Shown in pieces: positions 14,388 to 23,408 of a stretch of 37,736 nucleotides of DNA. The DNA lies in assembly GCA_016210115.1 (NCBI GenBank), contig JACQUW010000019.1, positions 1 through 37,736 on the forward strand. The letters are read 5' to 3'. Numbering within the stretch: position 1 is the stretch's first letter; each line of letters starts with the position of its first letter. This stretch comes from Deltaproteobacteria bacterium (GTDB lineage Bacteria > Desulfobacterota > Binatia > UBA9968). Both the position numbers and the translations under genes were made by a program. The notes under the pieces are model-generated. The model was not told the origin of the DNA, did not search any database, and worked only from the letters and a program-made list of their open reading frames with translations.

Positions 14388-16145
14388 ATGATGGGCCGGA
14401 TTTCTCTAGCTGAAAAGACAAACAAGCCCCCTGAACCGGTGCAGTCCCCGGCCCCTTTTCGCCGGGCTGTATTTTTGGCGCGCTTGTTCCTTCTCATGGT
14501 AGTGTTTTGGTTGCCGGTGTACATCATGAAAGGGAAGTCTCTCACCGGTGACGAGCTGTCACACCTTCCGGCGGGCTATTCTTATATCACAACAGGGTTG
14601 ATCAAGCTCAATCCGCAGCACCCGCCGCTGATCAAGCAGCTTTGCGCCATTCCGTTGTTGTTCTTAGATCCCAAGCCGCCCCTGGAGCCCGAGGCGCTTG
14701 AAAAGGTTCAGCTCCGTCCGGGATTTGAGTGGGAATATGGAGAAAAGTTCCTGTTCAGCCAGGATGCCGACCGGCTTTTATTCTGGGGAAGAGTTCCGGC
14801 CGTTATGCTCTCTCTCGGTCTCGCGACTCTGGTCATGGTTTGGGCAAGCAGGCTCTGGGGAGCGAGCGGGGGACTTCTCGCTCTTGTTCTTTATGCCTTC
14901 GATCCTACAATCACGGCTCATGCTCAGTTTGTCACCACGGACGTAGGGCTGGCTTTCTTTGCGACACTTTTCTTATTTGCTTTCAGGAGCTACCTGGAGG
15001 AACCGTCTCGAAGCCGGCTCCTCGTTTCAGGGCTTACTTTAGGTCTTGCCCTTGGAGCCAAATTCTCCGCGGTGATTCTCATACCGATAGCCTTTCTCCT
15101 GGGCTTTCTGGCCGCGTGGCACGGGCAGGCCTCGGACGCATCCAACAAGACCCGAAAAACACCCGGCACAGCCAATCGATCGAAGAGTAAAATGGCAGCA
15201 ATCGGGTTCGCCGGCATTGAGAGTCGCCCAAAGCGAATAGCGGCGGCGTTAGGAGCAGGCTGCCTGATCATTTTCATCAGTGGGATCACTGTTTGGGCAA
15301 TCTATTTTTTTCCTGCTGACCCGCTCTTCTACATCAGGGGATTCCAGGCCGTAAATCGCGATCATATTCCCAGTTATGAATTCTATTTGATGGGAGAGTT
15401 TCAACCCGGTGGGTGGAGAAGTTATTTCACGATCGCGTGGTTGGTAAAGACGCCTATCCCGTCGCTTATCCTTCTTGGTTTGTCAGTATTGTTTTTTTTG
15501 CGCGGCCGACGGGCTTCCTGGCTTGATGAGGCCTTCCTGGTGGTTCCTGCCATTGCTTTCTTCACCGGCTACTCACTGGGCGCGGACAATCTGGGCGTGA
15601 GGTATCTTATTCCTTGTTTTCCTTTCTTCTTTATCTTTGCGAGCAGGATCGCCTCTAATCTCGCGGCCGAAAAACGTGGCCTCAAGATAGCTGTAGTCAT
15701 CTTGTCGGTATGGTATGTGGCCGAGTTCATAGCGATAAGCCCTGATCACCTTTCCTACTTCAATCAAATTGCAGGAGGATACCGAGGCGGTACCCGCTGG
15801 CTGGACGATTCCAATGTGGATTGGGGTCAGGGGTTGATCCAGCTCAGGGAATACCTCCAGAAGCATCCGGCGCGAGACTTTTGGCTTTGCGACCTGGGCG
15901 CGGTCAACCCCGCATACTATGGAATTCAAAGCGAAGTCAGGAGTTATAATCTACCCGTTTCTCCCCCTCCAGGGAGAACGCTGATTCTTAGCGCCCACTG
16001 TGTCGCGCGCTGGCGAGCGATATTGGCGAAGAACCCGGAGATAACGAGGAACTGGCTGGTCGAAGTTGCTCCCAAAGCAATTGTGGGTCACGCCCTTTAT
16101 ATTTACGAGATGCCGAGGGCTGTATCGGAGAAAAATCTCCCCTAA
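14388..16145 (+). CDS. GT-C membrane glycosyltransferase (PMT/ArnT-like, GT39/GT83 superfamily)
   Basis: The 585-residue polytopic protein has a first membrane helix at about 28-46, followed by a periplasmic loop with the acidic pair D55-E56 in LTGDELSHLPAGYSY. This is where GT-C transferases place their catalytic Asp/Glu. Many further hydrophobic helices follow, with a soluble C-terminal part containing WLDDSNVDWGQGL. The family moves sugars from polyprenyl phosphate onto lipids or proteins in the periplasm. The DPM1-like gene next door could supply its donor. The start may be ATG 14388 or 14391. Acceptor unknown: protein O-glycosylation of the neighbouring fibre or lipid A-type modification are both possible. 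Confidence 0.82.
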   Translation: MMGRISLAEKTNKPPEPVQSPAPFRRAVFLARLFLLMVVFWLPVYIMKGKSLTGDELSHLPAGYSYITTGLIKLNPQHPPLIKQLCAIPLLFLDPKPPLEPEALEKVQLRPGFEWEYGEKFLFSQDADRLLFWGRVPAVMLSLGLATLVMVWASRLWGASGGLLALVLYAFDPTITAHAQFVTTDVGLAFFATLFLFAFRSYLEEPSRSRLLVSGLTLGLALGAKFSAVILIPIAFLLGFLAAWHGQASDASNKTRKTPGTANRSKSKMAAIGFAGIESRPKRIAAALGAGCLIIFISGITVWAIYFFPADPLFYIRGFQAVNRDHIPSYEFYLMGEFQPGGWRSYFTIAWLVKTPIPSLILLGLSVLFFLRGRRASWLDEAFLVVPAIAFFTGYSLGADNLGVRYLIPCFPFFFIFASRIASNLAAEKRGLKIAVVILSVWYVAEFIAISPDHLSYFNQIAGGYRGGTRWLDDSNVDWGQGLIQLREYLQKHPARDFWLCDLGAVNPAYYGIQSEVRSYNLPVSPPPGRTLILSAHCVARWRAILAKNPEITRNWLVEVAPKAIVGHALYIYEMPRAVSEKNLP

Positions 16146-16206
16146 GTCGTCTTATTGTTTGAAAAAGGGAAAGTATGAGAATCATAATACTGACAGGCAA
16201 GACGGG

Positions 16207-16249
16207 AAATCTCCCCTTAACCCCTCTTTTTCAAAGAGGGGAACTCGTG
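16207..16249. repeat. Dispersed palindromic repeat, forward copy
   Basis: The 43-base element contains the hairpin CCCCTCTTT (16221-16229)/AAAGAGGGG (16233-16241) with a three-base loop. A nearly identical copy lies in reverse orientation at 19649-19692. Related fragments with AAAAAGGGG occur near 16310-16330 and 17435-17450. Confidence 0.7.
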
Positions 16250-16376
16250 TTTCGAAGCGCAGAGCTTAAAACTTCCGCTCTAACCTAGTGCGCTATTTGT
16301 GTTTTTCCACTTTGAAAAAGGGGGATGCAGGGAATTTGCTTTTTCCGAACGGGACGGAATCTGTTCGAGTTACTAA

Positions 16377-17387
16377 ATGAATCTTGGATATAAAACAACA
16401 CCGCATTCACGCAAAAGCGCCGCAATCCGCATTGCGCTGACTATTCTGATAGTGGGGCTAATTTTTTTCTTTTTGCCGCTGCGAGAGTTGTGGCTGGCGG
16501 CAAGGCGGGTTCCACCATCCGTCGCGCTCCTGATTTTAGCGGGATATATGGCCACTCATGTGATCGCGATCATCAAATGGCGCATGATGGCCAATCTGGC
16601 CGGTGCCGGGCTAAAATTCAGGCCGGCTGCGCAGTGCTTTTTTGCCGGCCAGTTCAGCAATATGTTTCTTCCCTCCATCGTTGGTGGCGACCTGATTCGC
16701 GTAGGGATGGCCTTCAAGCTCACGCGCAACAAGTCGGGCCTGATCCTTGGAACCCTGGTGGACCGGATCCTCGACATAACCGCGCTGGCGAGCGTCATGG
16801 CCGCCGGTGCCCTTCTGCTGTATGGTTGGCTCGATGCGAATAGCCGCAGGATCTTTTCGCTTACCGCGGCTCTGTCCGGCCTCGGGCTTGTTTTGCCCAT
16901 TGCGCTTTTCTGGCTCTTTCCAGCCGGCCGTTTTTCTTTTAAGCTAAAGCGAATATTCGTCAGGATCCGCCAGGCTTTAAGGTCGGTCTTGCGCCGGCCC
17001 ATCCGGGTGCTCGTGGGTTTTGGGTTGGGCATCGTGATCCAGGCCGGCCTCATTCTTCTCACTGCGTGGATTGGCTGGAATTGTGGTATTGATCTTCACT
17101 TGCGCGTGTGGCTGTTTGCCTGGCCGCTGGCTAAGCTTGCCGCGCTGCTGCCTTTAACCCAAGGCGGCATCGGAGTGCGCGAGCTGGCCCTGGCAGGCCT
17201 GCTTTCTCAGTTTGGCGTCCCCGCGGTGTTGACGGTCGCTGTGGGGCTCGTCTGGGAAGCGATCTTGATCGCGGGCGGGTTGCTCGCCGGTCTCCTTTGG
17301 GTGTTGGTCGGGCGGTTTTCCTCGATCGAGTCAGTTGCCGGGATCGTCGCTCCTTCCGCAAAGAAGTACGCCAGTTCGCTGCATTAA
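16377..17387 (+). CDS. Lysylphosphatidylglycerol-synthase-TM / flippase-like integral membrane protein
   Basis: The 336-residue protein has about eight hydrophobic segments and the family's typical run GQFSNMFLPSIVGGDLIRVG, with LTQGGIGVREL near the C-terminus. These mark the UPF0104/LPG_synthase_TM (AglD2-like) superfamily. The catalytic soluble domain of true MprF enzymes is absent, so aminoacyl-lipid synthesis is unlikely. Members often sit in glycan clusters and are suspected lipid or lipid-sugar translocators. The ATG at 16377 lacks an obvious ribosome-binding site. It lies between two GT-C transferases, which fits a role in lipid-linked sugar transport. Confidence 0.85.
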   Translation: MNLGYKTTPHSRKSAAIRIALTILIVGLIFFFLPLRELWLAARRVPPSVALLILAGYMATHVIAIIKWRMMANLAGAGLKFRPAAQCFFAGQFSNMFLPSIVGGDLIRVGMAFKLTRNKSGLILGTLVDRILDITALASVMAAGALLLYGWLDANSRRIFSLTAALSGLGLVLPIALFWLFPAGRFSFKLKRIFVRIRQALRSVLRRPIRVLVGFGLGIVIQAGLILLTAWIGWNCGIDLHLRVWLFAWPLAKLAALLPLTQGGIGVRELALAGLLSQFGVPAVLTVAVGLVWEAILIAGGLLAGLLWVLVGRFSSIESVAGIVAPSAKKYASSLH

Positions 17388-17492
17388 AAGACCTGTTGTT
17401 AGTTCTCCTTTTTTCTTGCAATTCGCGCTTTTGAAATTTGAAAAAGGGGAATACGGGAGGTTTGGTTCGGGTTCTTCCACTATGGGCGGGCA

Positions 17493-19496
17493 ATGAATTC
17501 GATCTGGAGAGCTCTAATTTCCTCCCCCCGTGACATTGATCTAGTGGTTTTAACTTTTACCAAGAAGCTCCAGGTCCGATGCGCGGAAGGAGAGCGGTGG
17601 ACCACTTACGGAGTAACCATCGGATTAATCGGTTTCTTATGTGTCCTGGCTTTCTCCAATACATTTGACAATAAGTTTGTTTTTGATGATAAGGCAGTTG
17701 TCCAGACAAACGATCTGATTCGAAGTCTTCACAATATTCCCCGCATTTTCTCCTTGGGATATTGGACTTCGTCAAGGGAATTGGTCCCGGGAGTCCATCG
17801 AGGAGATCTCTATAGACCGTTTACCATTATGACTTACGCCCTCAACTATGCCGTTGGCGGATTGAATCCTTTCGGGTATCACCTCGTCAACATCCTTCTC
17901 CAACTCGCCGTAAGCGTCGTCTTCTTTGTATTTGCCCAGCAGGTGGGTATCCGTCCCATCACGGCATTGGCAGCGTCGCTTCTCTTTACAGTTCATCCGC
18001 TTCATACCGAAGTGGTCGCGGGCATTGTTGGCCGGGCAGAGTTGTTGATGGCTCTTGGCATGTTGCTGGCCTTGAGATGGTACATCGCTGGTTTTGATCT
18101 GAAGAGTGAAGAGAACACGAACAAAATAGGACTTAAGCCTCACCTTATTCTGGCTTCCTGGATGGCGTTCGCTCTTGCTCTTTTTTCCAAAGAGCAGGCG
18201 ATGATGCTGCCGGTTTTACTGATCCTGTACGATCTCTCCGTCTGGAAAGCCGGCCAGAAGAGCATTCATAAAACCTGGATTCTCCTGGCCCGCCATACTT
18301 CGTATTTCCTTGTTCTCGGAGTTTTTCTTCTGGCGCGCGACGCAGCCTTGCAGACTGGAACTATTTTTGACTCACGAAGCGTCAGCTTCCTGGATAATCC
18401 ACTGGCTCATGTAGATTCGTACACCAGGATTCTCACCGCAATGAAGGTTGCGGGGAAATATCTCTGGCTTTTCGTATGGCCGGCCCGGTTGTCGGCGGAC
18501 TATTCCTACAACGCGATCCCACTTTCCACGTCTGTCTGGGAGCCGGGCGTTACCGGCGGGTTCGCAGCCTGGATCGCGCTTTTCGCTCTGGCCGTCTGGT
18601 CTTTCTTCAGGAATTCACGGGTCACATTTTTTGCCATTGGTTTCACCCTGATCACTTTTTTCCCGGCATCGAATATTTTGATGCCAATTGGGACCATCAT
18701 GGGAGAAAGGCTCTTTTATCTTCCCTCGGCAGGGCTGATCATGGTGATTGCGGCAGGTTCGGATTCAATTGCGACGAGACTCCGCGAACACAGCCTGTTC
18801 GAGCCGATGCGCCGTGCCGCGTGGGTAGCGTTTATGGCGGTGCTGCTTGCGTTTTCTGTTAGAACTTTCGTCCGCAACGAAGATTGGCAAGACGACCGAC
18901 GGCTCTATTCCAGCGCTGTTCGAGTCGTCCCGGGTAGCGCCAAAATGCAATTCAATGTCGGCTCCGTCCTGACGGAGCCGGATCCGGCTTTACGACGGCT
19001 CGACGAAGCCCTGAGGATTTATCCCGGTTATGTCTCGCACGTCGCTTTTTCGGAGGCTCAAGGACCCCTTCTTCTGATTAAAGGACGGCTGGATGAGGCA
19101 ATGACTGCTCTGGAGCGGGGACAGGCTCTCGGGTCTCGTCAGGCGGGCCTCTACTACAACCTGGGGCTTGCCTACACAAGAAAGGAGCGATGGAAGGACG
19201 CCGAGAAGGCATATATGAAAGCGCTGGCTCTCGACTTGAAAGATGCGGCGCCACGGAATGGTCTCAGCTTCGTTCTGGCAAAGCAGGGCCGTTACGAGGA
19301 GTCCCTCAAGGCGGCCGAGGATGCGATCCGGCTCAAGGAGAATTTTTGGGAGGCCCACTATAATAAAGCCCGCGCTCTGGATAAGCTAGGGACGTTGAAC
19401 GAAGCCGCAGAAGCCTACGAGCGAGTCCTTAAGCTCCATCCCCTGCATGCCGTGGAGCGACGATTGGAAGAGATCCGGCAGAAGGTGAATGGATAG
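17493..19496 (+). CDS. TMTC-like GT-C transferase with C-terminal TPR domain
   Basis: The 667-residue protein has an N-terminal multi-helix membrane part with the acidic loop FVFDDKAVV (Asp65-Asp66), then LYRPFTIMTYALNYAVGG, HTEVVAGIVGRAELLM and MGERLFYLPSAGL. These segments strongly resemble the TMTC/PMT family of protein O-mannosyltransferases. After about residue 480 come several TPR units (YYNLGLAYTRKERWKDAEKA, EAHYNKARALDKLG). TPRs would lie on the periplasmic side and could dock protein substrates. Bacterial TMTC-like proteins are poorly characterised. Together with the DPM1-like and GT-C genes upstream it suggests sugar transfer to exported proteins. Confidence 0.8.
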   Translation: MNSIWRALISSPRDIDLVVLTFTKKLQVRCAEGERWTTYGVTIGLIGFLCVLAFSNTFDNKFVFDDKAVVQTNDLIRSLHNIPRIFSLGYWTSSRELVPGVHRGDLYRPFTIMTYALNYAVGGLNPFGYHLVNILLQLAVSVVFFVFAQQVGIRPITALAASLLFTVHPLHTEVVAGIVGRAELLMALGMLLALRWYIAGFDLKSEENTNKIGLKPHLILASWMAFALALFSKEQAMMLPVLLILYDLSVWKAGQKSIHKTWILLARHTSYFLVLGVFLLARDAALQTGTIFDSRSVSFLDNPLAHVDSYTRILTAMKVAGKYLWLFVWPARLSADYSYNAIPLSTSVWEPGVTGGFAAWIALFALAVWSFFRNSRVTFFAIGFTLITFFPASNILMPIGTIMGERLFYLPSAGLIMVIAAGSDSIATRLREHSLFEPMRRAAWVAFMAVLLAFSVRTFVRNEDWQDDRRLYSSAVRVVPGSAKMQFNVGSVLTEPDPALRRLDEALRIYPGYVSHVAFSEAQGPLLLIKGRLDEAMTALERGQALGSRQAGLYYNLGLAYTRKERWKDAEKAYMKALALDLKDAAPRNGLSFVLAKQGRYEESLKAAEDAIRLKENFWEAHYNKARALDKLGTLNEAAEAYERVLKLHPLHAVERRLEEIRQKVNG

Positions 19497-19767
19497 AAAA
19501 GAAAAATCTCCCTATATTTCCCCTGAATCTGTGAAAAAATTCAAATCCCCCTTTCGTCCCCCTTTTTCCCAAACTTTTTCAAAGGGGGATAATCCAAAAA
19601 GAAAGAGGAATTTTGCTCTGTAAGTACTTGGGAGTTCCTCTCTTTCAACACGAGTTCCCCTCTTTGGAAAAGAAGGGTTAGGGGAGATTTTCCGATTCCG
19701 AAGTCCCTTCATGATTTTTTCACAGCTTCCCTTTTTCAGAGAGGAATGTTTTAAAGGTTCATTGTAA
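19497..19767. repeat. 271-base spacer with two dispersed palindromic repeats
   Basis: CCCCCTTT (19558-19565) faces AAAGGGGG (19581-19588). The element at 19649-19692 is the reverse-complement copy of 16207-16249. A third partial unit (CCCTTTTTCAGAGAGG) lies near 19729-19745. No coding potential is seen. Confidence 0.65.
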
Positions 19768-20652
19768 ATGAGAAACAACTGTTTTTTTCGTTGTTTTGTG
19801 GTGCTCGCCTTCCTGGCCGTTTCCAGCCTCTCGCCTGCGGCTACACCGCCCCAAAAAGCCAAACCGGACAGCTCGAAAACTGAGCCTGCGGTGCAGCAGG
19901 GCATTGCTCTTTACAAGAAAGGAGACTTTCGACGAGCCCTGGCTTCGTTTGATAAAGCGATCGCAGCAGAGCCGAAAAACCCGGTGACATATGTGCTGAG
20001 GGGCAAGGTCAAATATCGATTGTTTGACTTCGATGGCGCTATTGCTGACCAGACCCAGGCGATCAAACTAGACCCGAAATTGGCCGAAGCGTACGCCGAC
20101 CGTGGAGTCATGCGGCTCGCTAAAGGAGACGCCGACGGCGCAATCGCGGACCATACACAGGCCATCGTATTAAACCGGAAATATGCGCAGGCTTACAACA
20201 ACCGAGGCTTCGCCCGGATCCGCAAGTCGGACCTCGACGGCGCCTTGATCGATTTCAACTACGCTCTAAAACTAAATCCTTTTTACGCGGAAGCCTACGT
20301 CAACCGGGGCTCTATCTATCTTGAAAAAAGGAAATTCGAAGAGGCTCTCAACGACGCCACCCGGGCGCTGGCCATCGATCCCAAACTCGATGGGGCATAC
20401 AATCTGCGGGGGCGGATTTACTTGCGGGAGGGCAAGAACAAAGTGGCGATCGAGGAGTTCGATAAGGCGCTCGAAATCAATCCAAAACTGGCTACGGCGT
20501 TCTTTGGCCGTGGAACCGCTCGCATTGCTCTCAACGAATTAACAAAAGGATTGGCGGATCTTCAACAAGCCGTGAGTCTTGTTCCGGCACTGAAGCCGCA
20601 AGCCGCCTCGTTGATCGAAAAGGCGGAAAAGGGGCTAAAACAGAGTAAATAA
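19768..20652 (+). CDS. Secreted TPR-repeat protein A
   Basis: The 294-residue protein has a signal peptide (about 1-25, ending SPAA) and then seven or so back-to-back 34-residue TPRs covering nearly the whole mature chain (for example AYADRGVMRLAKGDADGAIADHTQAIVLN). TPR solenoids bind peptides, so a periplasmic scaffold role is likely. It is a paralogue of the next gene, with matching repeats such as AYNNRGFARIRKSDLDGAL. Its partner is unknown; the neighbours are glycan assembly genes, where periplasmic TPR proteins often assist export, as AlgK does for alginate. Confidence 0.8.
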   Translation: MRNNCFFRCFVVLAFLAVSSLSPAATPPQKAKPDSSKTEPAVQQGIALYKKGDFRRALASFDKAIAAEPKNPVTYVLRGKVKYRLFDFDGAIADQTQAIKLDPKLAEAYADRGVMRLAKGDADGAIADHTQAIVLNRKYAQAYNNRGFARIRKSDLDGALIDFNYALKLNPFYAEAYVNRGSIYLEKRKFEEALNDATRALAIDPKLDGAYNLRGRIYLREGKNKVAIEEFDKALEINPKLATAFFGRGTARIALNELTKGLADLQQAVSLVPALKPQAASLIEKAEKGLKQSK

Positions 20653-21023
20653 AATTGTTTGTCCAAGAGGCGTTATAGATCGGCGGGTTTCGCCTTTTCT
20701 CCGTCATTCCCCCGAAAGCATGGCCTGAGCCCAGCCGAAGGGCGGGAATCTAGCCTAGTATATGGTGTCCCAGAAATTCTTTTACAGATCGGTGGATCGG
20801 TTTCGTCATTCCCGCGGAAGCGGGAATCCAGATTTTTCTTTGTATTGGTGAATTCCGGCTATCGCGTGGCCCTCGGAATTGACGGCGGAATTGTGATAAT
20901 GAACTTTCGGGAAAGCATCCTAGCCTAGGAAACAGGATCTCCCGTGGTGAGCCTAGTACTGCATACTGGTCGAATTCACTTTTCACGTTTAACTTTTTGC
21001 GCTCCTAAATCCGGGAGGAAGAG
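20653..21023. repeat. 371-base spacer with ATTCCCG...CGGGAAT repeats
   Basis: ATTCCCGC (20808-20815) and GCGGGAAT (20820-20827) form a tight hairpin within the widespread GTCATTCCCGC-type repeat. A longer, imperfect relative runs about 20703-20753 (GTCATTCCC ... GGGCGGGAATC). The hexamer GCCTAG occurs at three separate places. No gene is seen. Confidence 0.6.
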
Positions 21024-22010
21024 ATGAAGATCTGGAATGCGGAAATCATAACTCATATCAGCATACAGAGTGCGCGACGATGGCTCCTGCTGGCGGGATT
21101 GGTCCTTATCAATATGTCTACTCAAGCCTTTCCGGCTCCGGCCCCGCAAGCAAAAAATTACCTTGCTGCGGGCATCGCGCTGTACGGGAAGGGAGAATTG
21201 AATTTTGCTCTACAGGCATTTACGAAAAGCATTGAATTGGACCCAAATGAGCCGCTTGCATATATCAATCGGGGAGTCGTCCGTTATAGGCTGGGCGATC
21301 TGGAGGGGGCCTTAGCGGATCAGACTAAGGCCATCGGGCTCAACCCGCGCCAAGCTGAAGCTTTCCTCAATCGGGGTGATGTGCGCCGCGCGAAGAAAGA
21401 TTTGGACGGGGCCATCGCCGACTATACGGAGGCTATTAATCTACAGCCAAAGTCTGCGTCCGGTTACAACAACAGAGGCCTCGCCCGTGTCTCGAAAAGT
21501 GACGCCGATGGAGCCCTTGCTGATTTCAATGAGGCTCTAAAACTGAACCCTCTTTACCCCCAGGCTTACATTAACCGCGCGGTTATCCATCTCGCAAAGG
21601 CTACTCGAGCTTTAGAGGAGGCTCAAAGCAAGACGGACACTCCGGATGGAGAGGCCCTGCAGAACCAGGCGGGCGAGCACTTGAAAATAGTATTTAAAGA
21701 TACCACGACAGTTACGGTGCTCAAACCTCCCAACGCCGATCTGGCCGAGGCGTACAGCGTTCGAGGCCAAGCCTTTATGCGCATGTCCATGGAGAAAGAG
21801 GCTCTTGAAGATTTTGCGAAGGCCATCGAGCTGAATCCTCGCTTGGCGATACCTTACCTCTATCGCGGCGGTGTTCGCGTCCAGGGAAGGGATTTTGCCG
21901 GGGGGTTGGAAGACCTGAAAAAAGCCGTGGAGCTCATGCCGGAACTTAAACCGCTCGCCGAGCCTTGGATTAAACAGGTGGAAGAACTGCAGGCAAAAAA
22001 GGCGCAGTAA
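21024..22010 (+). CDS. Secreted TPR-repeat protein B (paralogue of A)
   Basis: The 328-residue protein starts with an ATG preceded by GGGAGGAAGAG. It has a signal-like hydrophobic segment (about 17-36, ending TQAFPAPAP) and then TPRs closely related to protein A (AYINRGVVRYRLGDLEGALA, GYNNRGLARVSKSDADGALA). Between TPRs four and five it has an insertion of about 50 residues (about 195-245) that A lacks. Tandem duplication of an ancestral TPR gene is the simplest origin. Likely periplasmic or lipid-free; the function is inferred only from fold and context. Confidence 0.8.
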   Translation: MKIWNAEIITHISIQSARRWLLLAGLVLINMSTQAFPAPAPQAKNYLAAGIALYGKGELNFALQAFTKSIELDPNEPLAYINRGVVRYRLGDLEGALADQTKAIGLNPRQAEAFLNRGDVRRAKKDLDGAIADYTEAINLQPKSASGYNNRGLARVSKSDADGALADFNEALKLNPLYPQAYINRAVIHLAKATRALEEAQSKTDTPDGEALQNQAGEHLKIVFKDTTTVTVLKPPNADLAEAYSVRGQAFMRMSMEKEALEDFAKAIELNPRLAIPYLYRGGVRVQGRDFAGGLEDLKKAVELMPELKPLAEPWIKQVEELQAKKAQ

Positions 22011-22019
22011 TATCGTTTT

Positions 22020-22066
22020 GGATGCGGAGGGGGAAACCGCTGCCAAGTCGGAGAGCCCGCGCATCC
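22020..22066 (+). other. GGATGCG...CGCATCC stem after TPR gene B
   Basis: GGATGCG (22020-22026) pairs perfectly with CGCATCC (22060-22066) around a 33-base GC-rich loop. It matches no riboswitch I recognise and may be a dispersed hairpin or transcript-end structure. Confidence 0.35.
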
Positions 22067-22235
22067 GATAACCAGCACTGAGAGTAAGGTTCTCGCTACT
22101 AAGAGACCAAGCGCAAAGTTTATCCTCTGTAAGTGCCTTCGTGACTTTGTGGCAAAATGAGCCGGTTTCCGGTCCCAGCGATGGGCCACTGTCGGAGGCC
22201 GCAATTGCACGGTCCCACCGAATTGCTAATTGTCA

Positions 22236-23408
22236 ATGAAGATTCTCATCATCACCGGCATCTTTCCGCCTGATATCGGTGGGCCAGCGACGTATGTGCC
22301 TCAGATTGCGAAAGGACTGATCGAACGAGGCCACAGTGTCACGGTTTTGACTCTAACTGACGGGCCGAAGAGAGGATCCAAAGAGCTATCAACCGACACC
22401 CAGTCCCCGATAGCCGACTCCCAATATCCCTTTCGCGTAATTCGGCTTCCACGACAGACGTTCAAGCCTTGGCGATGGCTTCGTACGATCCTGAGCATCA
22501 TCCGGCTCGGTAAAGGCATGGATGTGTTGTATGTGAACGGGCTTGCCATGGAGGCAGTTCTTGCGAATTATCTGTTGAAAAAGCCAATGGTTCAAAAAGT
22601 GGTGGGTGATTTGGCTTGGGAGCGCGCCACGATAAAGGGGTGGGTCAAAGATAACTTCGAGGAGTTCCAAAAAAAGCACTACGGGCGACGGGTGGAACTT
22701 CTGAAGAATATGCGAGCGTGGTGGACATGTAAGGCTGATAAGGTGCTCGTGCCCAGCCGTTATCTTGCTCGCTGGGTAGCTCTGTGGGGAATTCCCGAGG
22801 AAAAGATCATTGTTATTTACAACGCAGTGGAGCCCCTCAACGGTCTTCGACCCGCTGAGTTGCCCCTGCATAGCTCCGTAAAGCTTGTGACGGTTGGCCG
22901 TCTTGTTTCCTGGAAAGGAGTGGATGGCATTATTAGGGCTATCGCTGAGGTTGAGGGGACCGGCTTGGTGATTGTTGGGGATGGTCCTGAGCGAAACCGT
23001 CTTGAAATCCTGGCGAACGATTTGAAAGTCGCGAACCGTGTTTACTTTGCCGGTCAAAGAAACGCGGTGGGAACGAGCGCCTTAATGGCTGCTTGTGATC
23101 TCTTTGTTTTGAACTCCAACTACGAAGGTTTCCCCCATGTGATGCTGGAAGCAATGAGCCTCGGTCTGCCCGTGGTGGCCACGAACGTGGGCGGAACTCC
23201 GGAAGCGGCGCAAGCCAGCCAAGCGGCTATTTTGATAACTCCCGGTGACACAGACGCACTGTGTACGGCTCTGAAGCGGGTGATGGATTGCCAGCGGATT
23301 GATCGAGAGATAATGAAAGGGACACAGGCGATCACACCAAAGTTTAGCATTTCTAATATGGTTCTCGACACCGAGAGGATCCTGACAGATGTGGCAAAGG
23401 CTCTATAA
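22236..23408 (+). CDS. GT4 glycosyltransferase
   Basis: From ATG 22236 (an in-frame TTG at 22230 is less likely) the 390-residue product opens with KILIITGIFPPDIGGPATYV, the glycine-rich acceptor-side loop of GT-B enzymes. The C-terminal donor domain has VTVGRLVSWKGVDGII and the E-x7-E motif in NYEGFPHVMLEAMSLGLPVV. It would add a nucleotide-activated sugar to a lipid-linked oligosaccharide in the cytoplasm. A low-complexity stretch at residues 52-66 looks inserted. Its end overlaps the following methyltransferase by 20 bases, so the two are co-transcribed. Confidence 0.9.
   Translation: MKILIITGIFPPDIGGPATYVPQIAKGLIERGHSVTVLTLTDGPKRGSKELSTDTQSPIADSQYPFRVIRLPRQTFKPWRWLRTILSIIRLGKGMDVLYVNGLAMEAVLANYLLKKPMVQKVVGDLAWERATIKGWVKDNFEEFQKKHYGRRVELLKNMRAWWTCKADKVLVPSRYLARWVALWGIPEEKIIVIYNAVEPLNGLRPAELPLHSSVKLVTVGRLVSWKGVDGIIRAIAEVEGTGLVIVGDGPERNRLEILANDLKVANRVYFAGQRNAVGTSALMAACDLFVLNSNYEGFPHVMLEAMSLGLPVVATNVGGTPEAAQASQAAILITPGDTDALCTALKRVMDCQRIDREIMKGTQAITPKFSISNMVLDTERILTDVAKAL

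Noticed and set aside
22020..22110. Riboswitch, TPP-like because of a CTGAGAG element
   Set aside because: The other conserved TPP elements are absent and the downstream gene is a glycosyltransferase.
22389..23057. 222-codon minus-strand ORF inside the GT4 gene
   Set aside because: Antisense to conserved GT4 motifs, with no domain of its own.
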